Positions 1-25,900 of a stretch of 47,264 nt of DNA are shown here, one piece after another. Within the stretch, counting starts at the first letter, position 1, and each line of letters begins with the position of its first letter. The stretch is from Myxococcus vastator (GTDB lineage Bacteria; Myxococcota; Myxococcia; Myxococcales; Myxococcaceae), in NCBI RefSeq assembly GCF_010894475.1, contig NZ_JAAIYB010000010.1, positions 1-47,264 on the forward strand. The letters run 5' to 3'. The notes under the pieces were generated by a model. It saw only the letters and a program-made list of their open reading frames with translations, did no database searches and was not told where the DNA came from. A program made the position numbers and the translations under genes.

Positions 1-1166
1 TGGCAGTGGAGGGTGGGGGGGATGCGTCCGTGCTCCACCACCAGGGCCGTCTTGATGAGCCCCGCCACGCCGGCCGCCGCGTCCAGGTGGCCGATGTTCG
101 ACTTGACGGAGCCGAGCGCGCAGAAGCTGGTGGCCTCGGTGCCGGCGCGGAAGGCGCTCGTCAGCGCGGAGACTTCAACGGGGTCTCCCAGCAGGGTGCC
201 GGTGCCGTGCGTCTCCACGTAGCCCACGGTGTCTGGCGTCACGCCCGCCAACGCGTGGGTGCGGGCGATGACCTCCGCCTGCCCCTCGGCGCTGGGCGCG
301 GTGTAGCCGAGCTTCGAGGCGCCGTCGTTGTTGATGGCGGAGGCCCGGATGACGGCGTGGATGTGGCTGCCGTCCGCCAGCGCGTCATCCAGCCGCTTGA
401 GCACCACCACGCCCACGCCGCTGCCGAAGAGCGTTCCCTGCGCCTGCGCGTCGAAGGGACGGCAGTGTCCGTCCGGGGACGCGATGCCCCCGGGCTGGTG
501 CACGTAGCCGGTGCGCTGGGGCACGTCCACGGACACGCCGCCCGCGATGGCCACGTCACACTGGAAGCCCATCAGCGACTGGCAGGCCAGGTGGGTGGCG
601 ACCAGCGACGTGGAGCAGCCCGTCTGGACATCCAGGCTGGGGCCCTTGAGGTCCAGGTGGTACGCCAGCCGCGTGGCGAGGAAGTCCTTGTCGTTGCCAA
701 TCATCACCTGGAAGCTGTCGCTCGACTCGAGCAGCTCCGGGTGCGTGCGCAGGTTGAAGAGCAGGTACGTGCTCAGGCTCGTCCCCGCGAAGACGCCCAC
801 CGAGCGCGACTCCGTATCCAGTCCGTGGCCCGCGCGCTCGATGGCCTCCCACGCGCACTCCAGGAAGATGCGGTGCTGCGGGTCCATCAGCACGGCCTCG
901 CGCGGCGAATAGCCGAAGAAGCTCGCGTCGAACGCGTCCACCTGCTCCAGCACGGCCCCGGCGCGCACGAAGCCCGGCTGTCGCAGGCGCTCCTCGGGGA
1001 CGCCGCGGGCCTTCAGCTCGTCGTCCGTGAAGAAGCGGATGCCCTCCACGCCCTCGCAGAGGTTCCGCCAGAAGGTCTTCACGTCGGGGGAGCCCGGGAA
1101 GCGGCCCGCCATTCCGACGATGGCAATGGCCAGGTCGTCGCCGTCACTCAGGTTGTCATCGCTCAT
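1..1166 (-). CDS. Polyketide synthase, N-terminal ketosynthase (partial, runs off left edge)
   Basis: The first 388 codons of a modular type I PKS are visible, read leftward from an ATG at 1166. After a 13-residue acidic leader (MSDDNLSDGDDLA) the KS begins with [11 protein letters not shown]. The nucleophile lies in TGCSTS (Cys184). The two catalytic His motifs are present as ETHGTGTLLGDP (codons near 210) and [14 protein letters not shown] (codons near 75). The sequence stops about 40 residues short of a normal KS end, so AT, carrier and later domains lie outside the window. A KS does decarboxylative Claisen condensation onto an acyl chain received from an upstream carrier. The protein has no loading domain at its N-terminus, so it needs an upstream partner; its acidic leader resembles that of the KS protein at 22956. 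No convincing Shine-Dalgarno sequence precedes the ATG. It is the last visible gene of the minus-strand set, 153 bp after the LLM gene. Confidence 0.93.
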   Translation of the reverse strand, partial: MSDDNLSDGDDLAIAIVGMAGRFPGSPDVKTFWRNLCEGVEGIRFFTDDELKARGVPEERLRQPGFVRAGAVLEQVDAFDASFFGYSPREAVLMDPQHRIFLECAWEAIERAGHGLDTESRSVGVFAGTSLSTYLLFNLRTHPELLESSDSFQVMIGNDKDFLATRLAYHLDLKGPSLDVQTGCSTSLVATHLACQSLMGFQCDVAIAGGVSVDVPQRTGYVHQPGGIASPDGHCRPFDAQAQGTLFGSGVGVVVLKRLDDALADGSHIHAVIRASAINNDGASKLGYTAPSAEGQAEVIARTHALAGVTPDTVGYVETHGTGTLLGDPVEVSALTSAFRAGTEATSFCALGSVKSNIGHLDAAAGVAGLIKTALVVEHGRIPPTLHC

Positions 1167-1319
1167 GGCTGTCGACGAACTCACGTTCAAGAAGCGAGGT
1201 GGGGTGGCGGCCCGGCGGCCCGGCGGCATCACGCACACGCCCCACGCGGCCCTCACGGGGCAGGGCTCAGGGAACGTCCGTGACGCCGGGCAGGGCTCCG
1301 CGGGGCGCGGAGGCGTGGC
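1167..1319. other. 153-bp spacer between LLM gene and PKS gene
   Basis: GC-rich spacer with a short tandem CGGCCCGG-type run near 1215-1230 and a direct repeat GGGCAGGGCTC (near 1258 and 1288). I see no convincing promoter, terminator or ribosome binding site for the PKS start at 1166. Confidence 0.4.
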
Positions 1320-2351
1320 TCAGCTGGCTGTCTGGCCGGCGGGCGGCGTGCTCGTGAGGGAGAACGCGTCGGCCAGCAGCTCGTAGGAGCGCAGCCGGGA
1401 GCGATGGTCGTGGACGATGGTGGTGATGAGCAGCTCGTCCGCCTGGAACTCGGCGGCCATGCGCGTCAACTGCTCCTTCACCTGGTCAGGTGCGCCACAC
1501 ACGACGCGCTTGCGGTCGAACTCGAGCGTGGCCAGGTCCTCGGGCGTGTAGGCGTAGGCCTCCGCTTCCTCGATGGACGGAATGGGCGCTTCGGGCCGGC
1601 CCCTGCGCGTGTTGATGGTCAGCAGGTCGCTGCTCCGGGCTATTCGCCGGGCCTCCTGCTCGGTCGGTGCACAGATGACGTAGACGCTGACGGCGGAGTT
1701 GGGCGCCGCCTGCACGTGCGAAGGCTTGAAGTGCTCGCGATACCCCCGCGTCACCGGGCCGCCGTGGATGGGGTTGAAGAAGTGCGCGAAGCAGAAGGAC
1801 AGCCCCAGCCGGGCCGCGAGCGCGGCGCTCTGCTCACCCGAGCCGAGCGCCCAGACCTGCGGCACGCCCTGCGCCATGGTCTTCAAGCTCAGCTTTTCGA
1901 ACTCCGGCGTCGCGGGCGTGGTGCCCGACAGGAAGGCGACGAGGTCCTCCAGCTTCGTGGGGAAGCGCTCGTTGCTCGCCGGCGGGCCATAGGCCAGGGC
2001 GCGAGCCACCAGGTCCGTGCTGCCCGACGTCCGTCCGATGCCCAGGTCGATGCGGTCGGGGTGGAGCGCCTCCAGCAGCCGGAAGACCTCGGCGACCTTG
2101 AAGGGGCTGTAGTTCGACAACAGGACGCCGCCCGTTCCCACCCGGATACGCGACGTCGCCGCCGCGACATGCGCGACGAGGATCTCCGGCGCCACGCCCG
2201 CGAAGTGTCCCGAGCCGTGGTGCTCCGCGAGCCAGAAGCGGTGATACCCGAGCTGCTCGGCGGCTCGGGCCAGCTCTACCGTGTTTTGGAAGGCCTCACG
2301 TGTCTGGGTGCCGCTGGCGACGATGGAATGATCGAGAACACTGAGCTTCAC
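1320..2351 (-). CDS. LLM class flavin-dependent oxidoreductase (stand-alone)
   Basis: This 343-aa protein belongs to the bacterial luciferase-like monooxygenase superfamily, TIM-barrel enzymes that use reduced FMN and O2. Family hallmarks seen are the N-terminal LSVLDHSIVASG, the RFWLAEHHGS motif, SRIRVGTGGVLLSNYSP, and HPDRIDLGIGRTSG. It most resembles the short MsnO8-like branch found beside many antibiotic clusters, and it differs from the two LLM domains embedded in the NRPS proteins of this window. The start is a GTG at 2351, chosen because AAGGAA lies 8 nt upstream (2360-2365) and the conserved barrel begins immediately. It is cytoplasmic, with no signal peptide. Its role is probably oxidative tailoring of the peptide, but the substrate cannot be read from sequence. 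It is separated by 229 bp of comparatively AT-rich DNA from the ATP-grasp gene, so it may have its own promoter. Confidence 0.9.
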   Translation of the reverse strand: MKLSVLDHSIVASGTQTREAFQNTVELARAAEQLGYHRFWLAEHHGSGHFAGVAPEILVAHVAAATSRIRVGTGGVLLSNYSPFKVAEVFRLLEALHPDRIDLGIGRTSGSTDLVARALAYGPPASNERFPTKLEDLVAFLSGTTPATPEFEKLSLKTMAQGVPQVWALGSGEQSAALAARLGLSFCFAHFFNPIHGGPVTRGYREHFKPSHVQAAPNSAVSVYVICAPTEQEARRIARSSDLLTINTRRGRPEAPIPSIEEAEAYAYTPEDLATLEFDRKRVVCGAPDQVKEQLTRMAAEFQADELLITTIVHDHRSRLRSYELLADAFSLTSTPPAGQTAS

Positions 2352-2359
2352 GGCGAGCG

Positions 2360-2365
2360 TTCCTT
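2360..2365 (-). promoter_or_regulatory. Shine-Dalgarno AAGGAA deciding the GTG start of the LLM gene
   Basis: On the minus strand AAGGAA stands 8 nt before the GTG at 2351. No better-spaced ATG exists before the conserved N-terminal strand, so this site supports the GTG start. Confidence 0.6.
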
Positions 2366-2556
2366 CCCGGACACACGACGTCTACGGAGCCGCTTCGAGA
2401 CGGGCCGAGTCGTCACGTGTCCGCGTTTCAAGAGGGTGACAAACCCTATAGTAGCGCGGCCAGCTGCGACAAATGCGATTTGATTGATTTTACTTGAAAA
2501 TTGAGAATAAGAGGCAAGCGGGAGCGCGCGTGATTGCCAGGGGTGCTTTCATTCCC

Positions 2557-2577
2557 CGTGTCTCGCCGTGAGACATG
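2557..2577 (-). terminator. Hairpin just after the ATP-grasp gene (possible terminator)
   Basis: CGTGTCTC (2557-2564) pairs with GAGACATG (2570-2577), apart from one G-T wobble, around the loop GCCGT. This gives an 8-bp stem directly after the stop codon of the gene ending at 2581. No U-rich tract follows on the minus strand, so intrinsic termination is uncertain; it could instead protect the 3' end of the mRNA. Confidence 0.3.
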
Positions 2578-2580
2578 CCG

Positions 2581-4029
2581 CTACTCGACGACGACGAGCG
2601 CGCACATCAACGCGCCTTGAGTCGCGTTGACCACGTCCTTGCCCTGGCCGGTGGGATTCAGTCGCACCATGGTTCCGCCGTAGCGCTCACCGAAGACAAA
2701 GGCGCCCCAGATGAGGATGTGGGGGCCCACGGCGCCGTCGTCTCGCAGGAAGTGGTAGGGGCGCGGCTCGATGCGCTCCTGGACAATCCAGCCGCCGTGC
2801 GCCAGGGCTTCCTGGATGGCGGCGTCCCAGTCCTCGGCGGTCATCGCGCGGCCAATCAGCACCGACTTGCCGCCATAGGCGCGGCCCGCCTTGAGCACCA
2901 GCCCTTCGCGCTTCGAGGCGGCGAGCTCGTCGGGCAGCCACACGGACGCGCCACCGCGGGTCGTCTGAGTGGACCGCACGCGGCGCGTCCAGGGGATGCG
3001 CCGGCGGATGAGCTCCCGCTCCTCGGAAGAGAGCGCGGGCGACGCCTCGTTCTCCGACAGCAGCGCGATGTTGCGCTTGTCGTCGAGCAGCTCCTGCGCG
3101 GGACCGTTGTAGAGACACAAGGTGCGCGCGGCGAGCGCGGCGCGGACGCGGGCGTCGAACGCCGGGCTCACCACCTCGAGCCGCTCTCTCGCGTCATGCT
3201 CCTGCACGGCATGCAGCCGCCGTCCGCGCATCGTGAGGCAGGGGCCCTCCGCGTCCTCCACCTCGCTGTAGGTGCCGATGAGCACCTCTCCCTTCGCGCC
3301 GTCCGCCTCGAGCAGCTCGCTCAGCGTGCTGTTGAGCAGCAGCGTCGCCATCTCCCTGCCCGCGGCTTCAGGCAGCTCGTTGTCGGGGAAGAGCACGGCC
3401 AGGTTGCACTCACCCTCCCAGGCCACGGTCCGCCGCACGTCCTCGACGACATGCCCCAGGAAGGCGCGCAGCGTGTCCTGGAGCTGGATGCGCAGGCCCT
3501 GCTCCTCGGTGAAGCGCTGGAGCACGGGCTGGTCCATCACCACCTGGGCCTTGAGCCCCGTCTCCCAGCCGCCCAGGCCCGCCATCATGTTGACCTCGAG
3601 GCACTTGAGGCCATCCGCCGAGTCGATGAAGTCCCCGCGGCTGAGCGCGCCGCGCGCGTCCTCCGTGAGGGCCAGGACCTCCGCCGCCACGCGGGCCCGT
3701 TCCGGCGAGACACCGTAGTAGTCGGCGATGCGCCGAGGGTCTCCGTCCAGCAGGAGCCGGGGCCCGCGCTTGACGAGCCGGCAGAGCTTCACCGCGACGT
3801 CCTCCATCTCACGGTCGCGCCGCGAGTCGATGAGGAGCGGCCACCGGTGCAGCTCGTAATACATCAGCGGTGACGCTTCGAACTTCTGGAAGCGGTGCCG
3901 CGCGAACACCTCGGGCGTCCGCTCCGCGAACTTCAGGAACGCCACCGCCGCCGCGGACAGCTCACCGTGCAACGCCTGGATTTCATCCGAGAACTTCAGC
4001 CCGCCTGGGTGTCCGTCGACGTGTGACAT
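2581..4029 (-). CDS. ATP-grasp-like (circularly permuted type) protein, substrate unknown
   Basis: This 482-aa cytoplasmic protein is not assigned to a named enzyme. The C-terminal half carries features of circularly permuted ATP-grasp / glutathionylspermidine synthase-like ligases: LEVNMMAGLGGWE (residues about 142-154), YNGPAQELLDDKRN (about 306-319), a Gly-rich KAGRAYGGKSVLIG (about 376-389) that could bind ATP phosphates, GWIVQERIEP (about 412), and WGAFVFGERYGGTMVRLN (about 440-457). ATP-grasp enzymes activate a carboxylate as acyl phosphate and couple it to an amine or thiol, which would suit amide or ester tailoring, or capping of a free carboxyl such as the predicted Asp side chain. 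The N-terminal 130 residues show no motif I recognise. It starts at ATG 4029, 48 bp after the exporter stop, with only a weak GGAA before it. The fold call is moderately sure; the role is inference. Confidence 0.55.
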   Translation of the reverse strand: MSHVDGHPGGLKFSDEIQALHGELSAAAVAFLKFAERTPEVFARHRFQKFEASPLMYYELHRWPLLIDSRRDREMEDVAVKLCRLVKRGPRLLLDGDPRRIADYYGVSPERARVAAEVLALTEDARGALSRGDFIDSADGLKCLEVNMMAGLGGWETGLKAQVVMDQPVLQRFTEEQGLRIQLQDTLRAFLGHVVEDVRRTVAWEGECNLAVLFPDNELPEAAGREMATLLLNSTLSELLEADGAKGEVLIGTYSEVEDAEGPCLTMRGRRLHAVQEHDARERLEVVSPAFDARVRAALAARTLCLYNGPAQELLDDKRNIALLSENEASPALSSEERELIRRRIPWTRRVRSTQTTRGGASVWLPDELAASKREGLVLKAGRAYGGKSVLIGRAMTAEDWDAAIQEALAHGGWIVQERIEPRPYHFLRDDGAVGPHILIWGAFVFGERYGGTMVRLNPTGQGKDVVNATQGALMCALVVVE

Positions 4030-4042
4030 TTTCCGCGTAATA

Positions 4043-4061
4043 GCACTTTGTCTCAGAGTGC
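4043..4061 (-). other. Intergenic hairpin between exporter and ATP-grasp gene
   Basis: GCACTTTG (4043-4050) pairs with CAGAGTGC (4054-4061) around a TCT loop, with one wobble pair in the 8-bp stem. It lies in the 48-bp spacer, about 14 nt upstream of the ATP-grasp ATG in the minus-strand transcript. It could be a partial terminator, a processing site or an element that lowers translation of the downstream gene. No U-tract follows. Confidence 0.3.
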
Positions 4062-4077
4062 GTGTAAAGCGGATGTT

Positions 4078-5751
4078 TTACGGACCCGAAGCGATGACGC
4101 CGGACTCCAGGCGGAGCAGGTGGTCCGCCACGTCGAAGTACCGGTCGTCGTGGCTGATGACCACCACGGCCTTGCCAGCGGCCTTCAGGTCCGGGAGCAG
4201 CTCCCGGTAGAAGACCTCCTTGAACAGGGGGTCCTGGTCCGCGGCCCACTCGTCGAAGAGGTACACGGGGCGGTCTTCCAGGAACGCCGTCAGCAGCGCC
4301 AGTCGCTTGCGCTGACCCGAGGACAGGTCCGTGGTGGAGAGCGCGCCGTTGGCGTCGATGCGCACCTTGCGCTCCAGCTGGAGCCGCGCGAGGTACGCAC
4401 GGGCCTTGTCCGCCTGCCCGCCCAGGGCCAGCCCCAACAGGGAGTCGAAGAGGTGGAAGTCGGAGAACACCGTGGCGAAGTGCTGGCGGTAGCGCTCCCG
4501 CGCGTCGTCCGTCACCGGGTGCCCGTCGACGTGGACGGCCCCGGACTCCGGCGAATAGAGGCCGGTGATGAGCTTGGCCAGCGTCGTCTTGCCGCTGCCG
4601 TTGCCCCCGGCGATGAAGAGGATTTCTCCAGGGCGCAGCGTCAGGTCGATGGGGCCCAGCGTGAAGGGCAGGTCCTCGCCCTCGCGGCGGTAGGCGTGCG
4701 TGACGCCCACGAGGTCGATGCGGGAAGGCGTGGCGGGAGGCGCGATGGCGACGGGCGGCCGTGGCGTGCCCTGCGTGTCGGCGGGGGGCAGCTCCAGCGC
4801 TTCGATGTGGCGGAGCGCCACGGTTCCCGCGCCCAGCATGGGCAGCAGCGTCATGGACGCATCCAGCGGCTGCTGGAGGTAGAGGACGGCGAGCGTGTAG
4901 CCCACCAGCGTTGACGCGGACACCGGGGCGATGCCGGGCAGGGCGAACAGCAGCAGCCCGATGAAGAAGAAGAACAGGCTCATGCCCCAACTCGTCGACA
5001 GGGCATGGAGCGTGGAGACCCGCTGCTGGAGCTGCTTCAGCGTCTCGGCGGTGGGGAACAGCTCCTGGTCGAGGAACGCCGTGCGCCGGCGCTGATGCAG
5101 CTTCAGCTCCTTCAGGCCCTGGGTGAGGGAGCGCAGGTCGCGGAAGAACCGGTCATTTGTTTGGCGCGAGTCCTTCAGCAGCGCCATGATGTGGCGAAGC
5201 GGGAGCAGGTAGCTGACGGCGCCCAGCAGCGCGAAGACGAGCAGCGCCGCGAACACCAGCCGCGACATGACGGCCAGGTACGTCATGCAGCCCAGGATGA
5301 TGCCGCCGTTGATGAGCAGCGGTGGGATGCACAGCAAGCCCTGGGTGACGGCCTGGATGTCGTCGACGAGGGTGGCCAGCAGCCGGTGGGAGCCCAGCGC
5401 TTCCAGCCGCCGCAGCGGTGTCGCGAGGATGCGCTGGCTGAGCTGATCCCTCAGCGCGAACGTGGTGTTCGTCTGGAGCCGCGTCAGCAGCAGCTGCGAG
5501 CCGATGCGCGAGCCCAGCATCAGGACTCCGAGCGTGGCGAAGCCGAGGACCGTTCCCCGGTCCGAAATCGCGCCGCCCCGCGCGAGCACGCCATTGATGT
5601 GCGCGATGAGCCCCGCGCTCGCGGCGCCCGTCAACAGCCCGAAGCAGACGGCGAGTGCCACGGAGCCACGGGACCTGCGCAGCAGCAGGATGAGCAGGTT
5701 CACGCCGAGAGTTCCTTCCGCGAGGATGAGAACCGGATTGTGGGCGCTCAT
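4078..5751 (-). CDS. Cyclic-peptide-type ABC exporter (SyrD/PvdE family)
   Basis: A 557-aa half-transporter fuses a six-helix membrane domain to a C-terminal ATPase. Hydrophobic segments are visible near residues 5-25, 30-52, 68-88, 145-180 and 255-290. The ATPase has Walker A GGNGSGKTT (Lys388), the signature LSSGQRKRLALL (near 476) and a Walker B/D-loop region VYLFDEWAADQDP (near 497). The DEWAADQDP ending is typical of the SyrD/PvdE family, which moves lipopeptides and siderophores across the inner membrane as a homodimer. It is divergently arranged with the FAAL-NRPS gene, 73 bp away, so export of the assembly-line product is the natural role. It starts at ATG 5751 and no strong ribosome binding site is visible. 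It is probably co-transcribed with the ATP-grasp gene. Confidence 0.94.
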   Translation of the reverse strand: MSAHNPVLILAEGTLGVNLLILLLRRSRGSVALAVCFGLLTGAASAGLIAHINGVLARGGAISDRGTVLGFATLGVLMLGSRIGSQLLLTRLQTNTTFALRDQLSQRILATPLRRLEALGSHRLLATLVDDIQAVTQGLLCIPPLLINGGIILGCMTYLAVMSRLVFAALLVFALLGAVSYLLPLRHIMALLKDSRQTNDRFFRDLRSLTQGLKELKLHQRRRTAFLDQELFPTAETLKQLQQRVSTLHALSTSWGMSLFFFFIGLLLFALPGIAPVSASTLVGYTLAVLYLQQPLDASMTLLPMLGAGTVALRHIEALELPPADTQGTPRPPVAIAPPATPSRIDLVGVTHAYRREGEDLPFTLGPIDLTLRPGEILFIAGGNGSGKTTLAKLITGLYSPESGAVHVDGHPVTDDARERYRQHFATVFSDFHLFDSLLGLALGGQADKARAYLARLQLERKVRIDANGALSTTDLSSGQRKRLALLTAFLEDRPVYLFDEWAADQDPLFKEVFYRELLPDLKAAGKAVVVISHDDRYFDVADHLLRLESGVIASGP

Positions 5752-5824
5752 AGCTTATGCTGCGCCGCCCGCTCTAGCGAAGCTCTTCGGTTTTCCACAG
5801 CCCCGTCCCCTGGAACCTCTCACC
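5752..5824. promoter_or_regulatory. 73-bp divergent spacer between exporter and NRPS genes
   Basis: The spacer must serve, or lie between, two divergent transcription units. It contains the small dyad CGAAGCTCTTCG (5778-5789), which could be an operator half-site pair or a chance palindrome. I see no convincing -35/-10 pair in either direction. The NRPS promoter may therefore lie inside the exporter coding region. Confidence 0.35.
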
Positions 5825-22955
<17,131 letters not shown>

Positions 22956-22963
<8 letters not shown>

Positions 22964-25900
22964 GCTTGATGACATGCAGGGCGAGGACTCCGGCAGCGAC
23001 ATCGCGGTCATCGGCATGGCGGGGCGCTTCCCGGGCGCTCGCGACCTGGGTGACTTCTGGAACAACGTCCGCGGCGGCGTGGAGTCCATCTCGTTCTTCT
23101 CCGAGGTCGAGCTGGAGCGCTCGCCGCTCATCCCCGAGGACCTGTGGAAGCACCCGCGCTTCATCCGCGCGGGGGGCATCCTCGAAGGCGCGGAGGGCTT
23201 CGACCACGGCTTCTTCGACATCCCGCTGCGCGAGGCGCAGTGGATGGACCCGCAGCAGCGCGTGTTCCTCCAGTGTGCCTGGGCGGCGCTCGAGGACGCG
23301 GCGTATGACCCGTCGCGCTACAAGGGCCGCATCTCGCTCTACGCGGGCGCCGGTTCGTCCGGCCACCTGCTGAACCTGCTGAGCGAGGCCCGGAAGGACG
23401 CGGGCGCGGGCCTGGAGCTGGCCACCGCGGGCCCGGAGAGCCTGGCGATGAAGGCGTCCTTCAAGCTCCAGCTCCGGGGCGAGAGCGTCGCCGTCTACAC
23501 CGCGTGCTCCACCGGCCTGGTCGCCATCCACATGGCCTGCCAGAGCCTGCTGACGCGGCAGTCGGACCTCGCGCTCGCGGGCGCGGTGCGCATCGCCAGT
23601 CCGCAGCGCACGGGCTACCTGCACCAGGACGGGCTCATCTTCTCGCCGGACGGCCACTGCCGCGCCTTTGACCACCGCGCGGGTGGCACCGTGGCGGGCA
23701 ACGGCGCGGGCGTGGTGGTGCTCAAGCTGCTGTCGGATGCGCTGCGGGACGGTGACCACATCCACGCGGTCATCAAGGGCTCGGCCGTCAACAACGACGG
23801 TCAGCAGAAGGTCGGCTACACGGCGCCGAGCATCGAGGGCCAGACGGAGGTCGTCGCGGACGCGCTGGCCTACGCGGGCCTGGGCGGTGACGACATCAGC
23901 TACGTGGAGGCCCACGGCACGGGCACGTCGCTGGGGGACCCCATCGAAATCGCCGCGCTGACGCGAGCGTTCCGGAAGACGACGGAGCGCGCGGGGTTCT
24001 GCGCCATCGGCTCGCTCAAGACGAACCTGGGGCACCTGGACGCGGCGGCCGGCGTGGCGGGGTTCATCAAGGTGGTGCTGTCGCTCCAACACGGCGAGCT
24101 GCCGCCGAGCCTGCACTTCGAGCGCGCCAACCCGGAGATTGACTTCGAGCGCAGCCCGTTCTTCGTCAACACCGCGCTCAAGCCGTGGCCGCGGGAGCGG
24201 GGGCCGCGCCGTGCGGGTGTGAGCTCCTTCGGCATCGGCGGGACGAACGCGCACGTCGTGCTGGAGGAGGCGCCTCCGGAGGCGGAGAAGGCGCGCGGCC
24301 ACCGTCCGTTGCACGTGGTGACGTTGTCCGCGCGGACGCCCTCCGCCCTGGAGGTGATGGCGCGCGAGCTGGCGACGCACGTGGAGTCCGCGCCGGGACT
24401 GGCGCTGGAAGACGTGGCCTTCACCCGGAACGTGGGCCGCCGTTCCTTCGAGCATCGCCGCGCGGTGGTGGCGGCGGATGGCGCCGAGCTGGCGGAGCGG
24501 CTGCGCAAGCCCGCGGCGGTGGAGGCGGGGCGCAACCGTCGCGTGGCCTTCCTGTTCCCGGGGCAGGGGGCGCAGGCGGTGGGCATGGGCCGCGAGCTGC
24601 ACGCGGTGGAGCCGGGCTTCCGGAAGGACGTGGAGGCGGCGCTGGCGCGGCTGGAGCCCTCGCTCGCCGCCGAGGTGCGCGCGCTCTTGCTGCCCGCGCA
24701 GGCACAGGAGGCCGTCGCGGCCCAGAAGCTGGCGGACCCCCGCGTCGCGCTGCCCGCGCTCTTCATCGTCGAGCACGCACTGGCCAGGCTCTGGATGTCC
24801 TGGGGCGTCCGGCCGCACGCGGTGCTGGGCCACAGCTTTGGTGAGTACGCCGCGGCCTGTGTGGCGGGGGTGTTGTCACCGGAGGACGGCCTGCGGCTCG
24901 CGGTGGTGCGTGGCGCGCTCATGGCGCGGATGCCCGCGGGCGCGATGCTCGCGGTGGGGCTGGAGGAGGCGGAGCTCCTTCCGTTGCTCAGCGAGGGGCT
25001 CGCGCTGGCGGCCGTCAACGGCGAGGGCCGGTGCGTCGTCTCCGGTCCGGTGGAGGCCATCGACACGTTGCAGGCCTCGCTGTCGAGCCGTGGCGTGGGC
25101 CTGGTGCGGCTCCCGTCGGCCCATGCCTTCCATTCCAGCGCCGTGGAGCCGCTGATGGTGGACCTGGCGCGAGCGGTGTCCTCGCTGCGCCTCAAGACGC
25201 CGGAGCTGCCGTATGTGTCCAGCCTCACGGGGACGTGGATTCGCCCGGAAGAGGCCACCGACCCCACGTACTGGGCCCGGCAGATGCGGCAACCGGTGCG
25301 CTTCGCCGCGGGCCTGGAGGCGCTCCTCGGGGATGGGTGCGGTGTCCTGCTGGAGGTGGGCCCTGGCACGGACCTGACGTCGCTGGCTCGTGCGCGGGCG
25401 CGCAAGGAGCGGCTGCTGGTCGTGGCGCCTTCGCTGCGCCGCCGGCCCACGGAGAGCGATGCCCGTGGGCTGCTGCAGTCCCTGGGCGACCTCTGGGCCG
25501 CCGGTGTGGACGTCGCCTGGGAGAAGTTCCATGGCGCGGAGCCGCGCCGCCGCGTGTCGTTGCCCACGTATCCGTTCGAGGAGAAGTCCTGCCGGCTGGA
25601 GTCGTCGGGTGCGCCGCTCGTGTTGCCCACGGCCTCCACGCCGGTGGGAGGGGCCGCGCTGGCCGGCGCTGGCCCCGTGCTTCCCTCCGCCACCACGGCT
25701 CCCGCCTCGGTGGGGGAGATCCAGCAGCGCGTCATGGACATCTGGCGCGAGCGGCTGGGGGCGGTGGAGGTCGGCCCGGATGACGACTTCCTGGAGCTGG
25801 GTGGCAACTCGCTGATGGCGGCGCAGATGCTCACCCGTCTGCGTGAGACGTTCTCCGTGCAGCTCCCGCTGAGCGCGCTGTTCGAGGCCCCCACCGTGGC

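Larger units (their letters stand above)
2352..2580. promoter_or_regulatory. 229-bp AT-rich spacer with candidate promoter for the LLM gene
   Basis: This is the only clearly AT-rich stretch in the window; 2471-2515 holds runs such as TTGATTGATTTTACTTG. On the minus strand a sigma70-like pair is visible: TTGTCG (2467-2472), a 16-bp spacer, then TATAGG (2445-2450). It would fire toward the LLM gene at 2351. The match is modest and myxobacterial promoters often diverge from this consensus, so the call is tentative. Confidence 0.3.

Noticed and set aside
5462-5824. 121-codon N-terminal extension of subunit 1
   Set aside because: It lies inside the oppositely oriented exporter gene, shows no domain similarity, and FAAL homology begins right after the ATG at 5825.
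25560-25720. Hidden KR or methyltransferase between AT and carrier of module 5
   Set aside because: The linker holds only the usual post-AT segment and an Ala/Pro-rich stretch; it is far too short for another domain.
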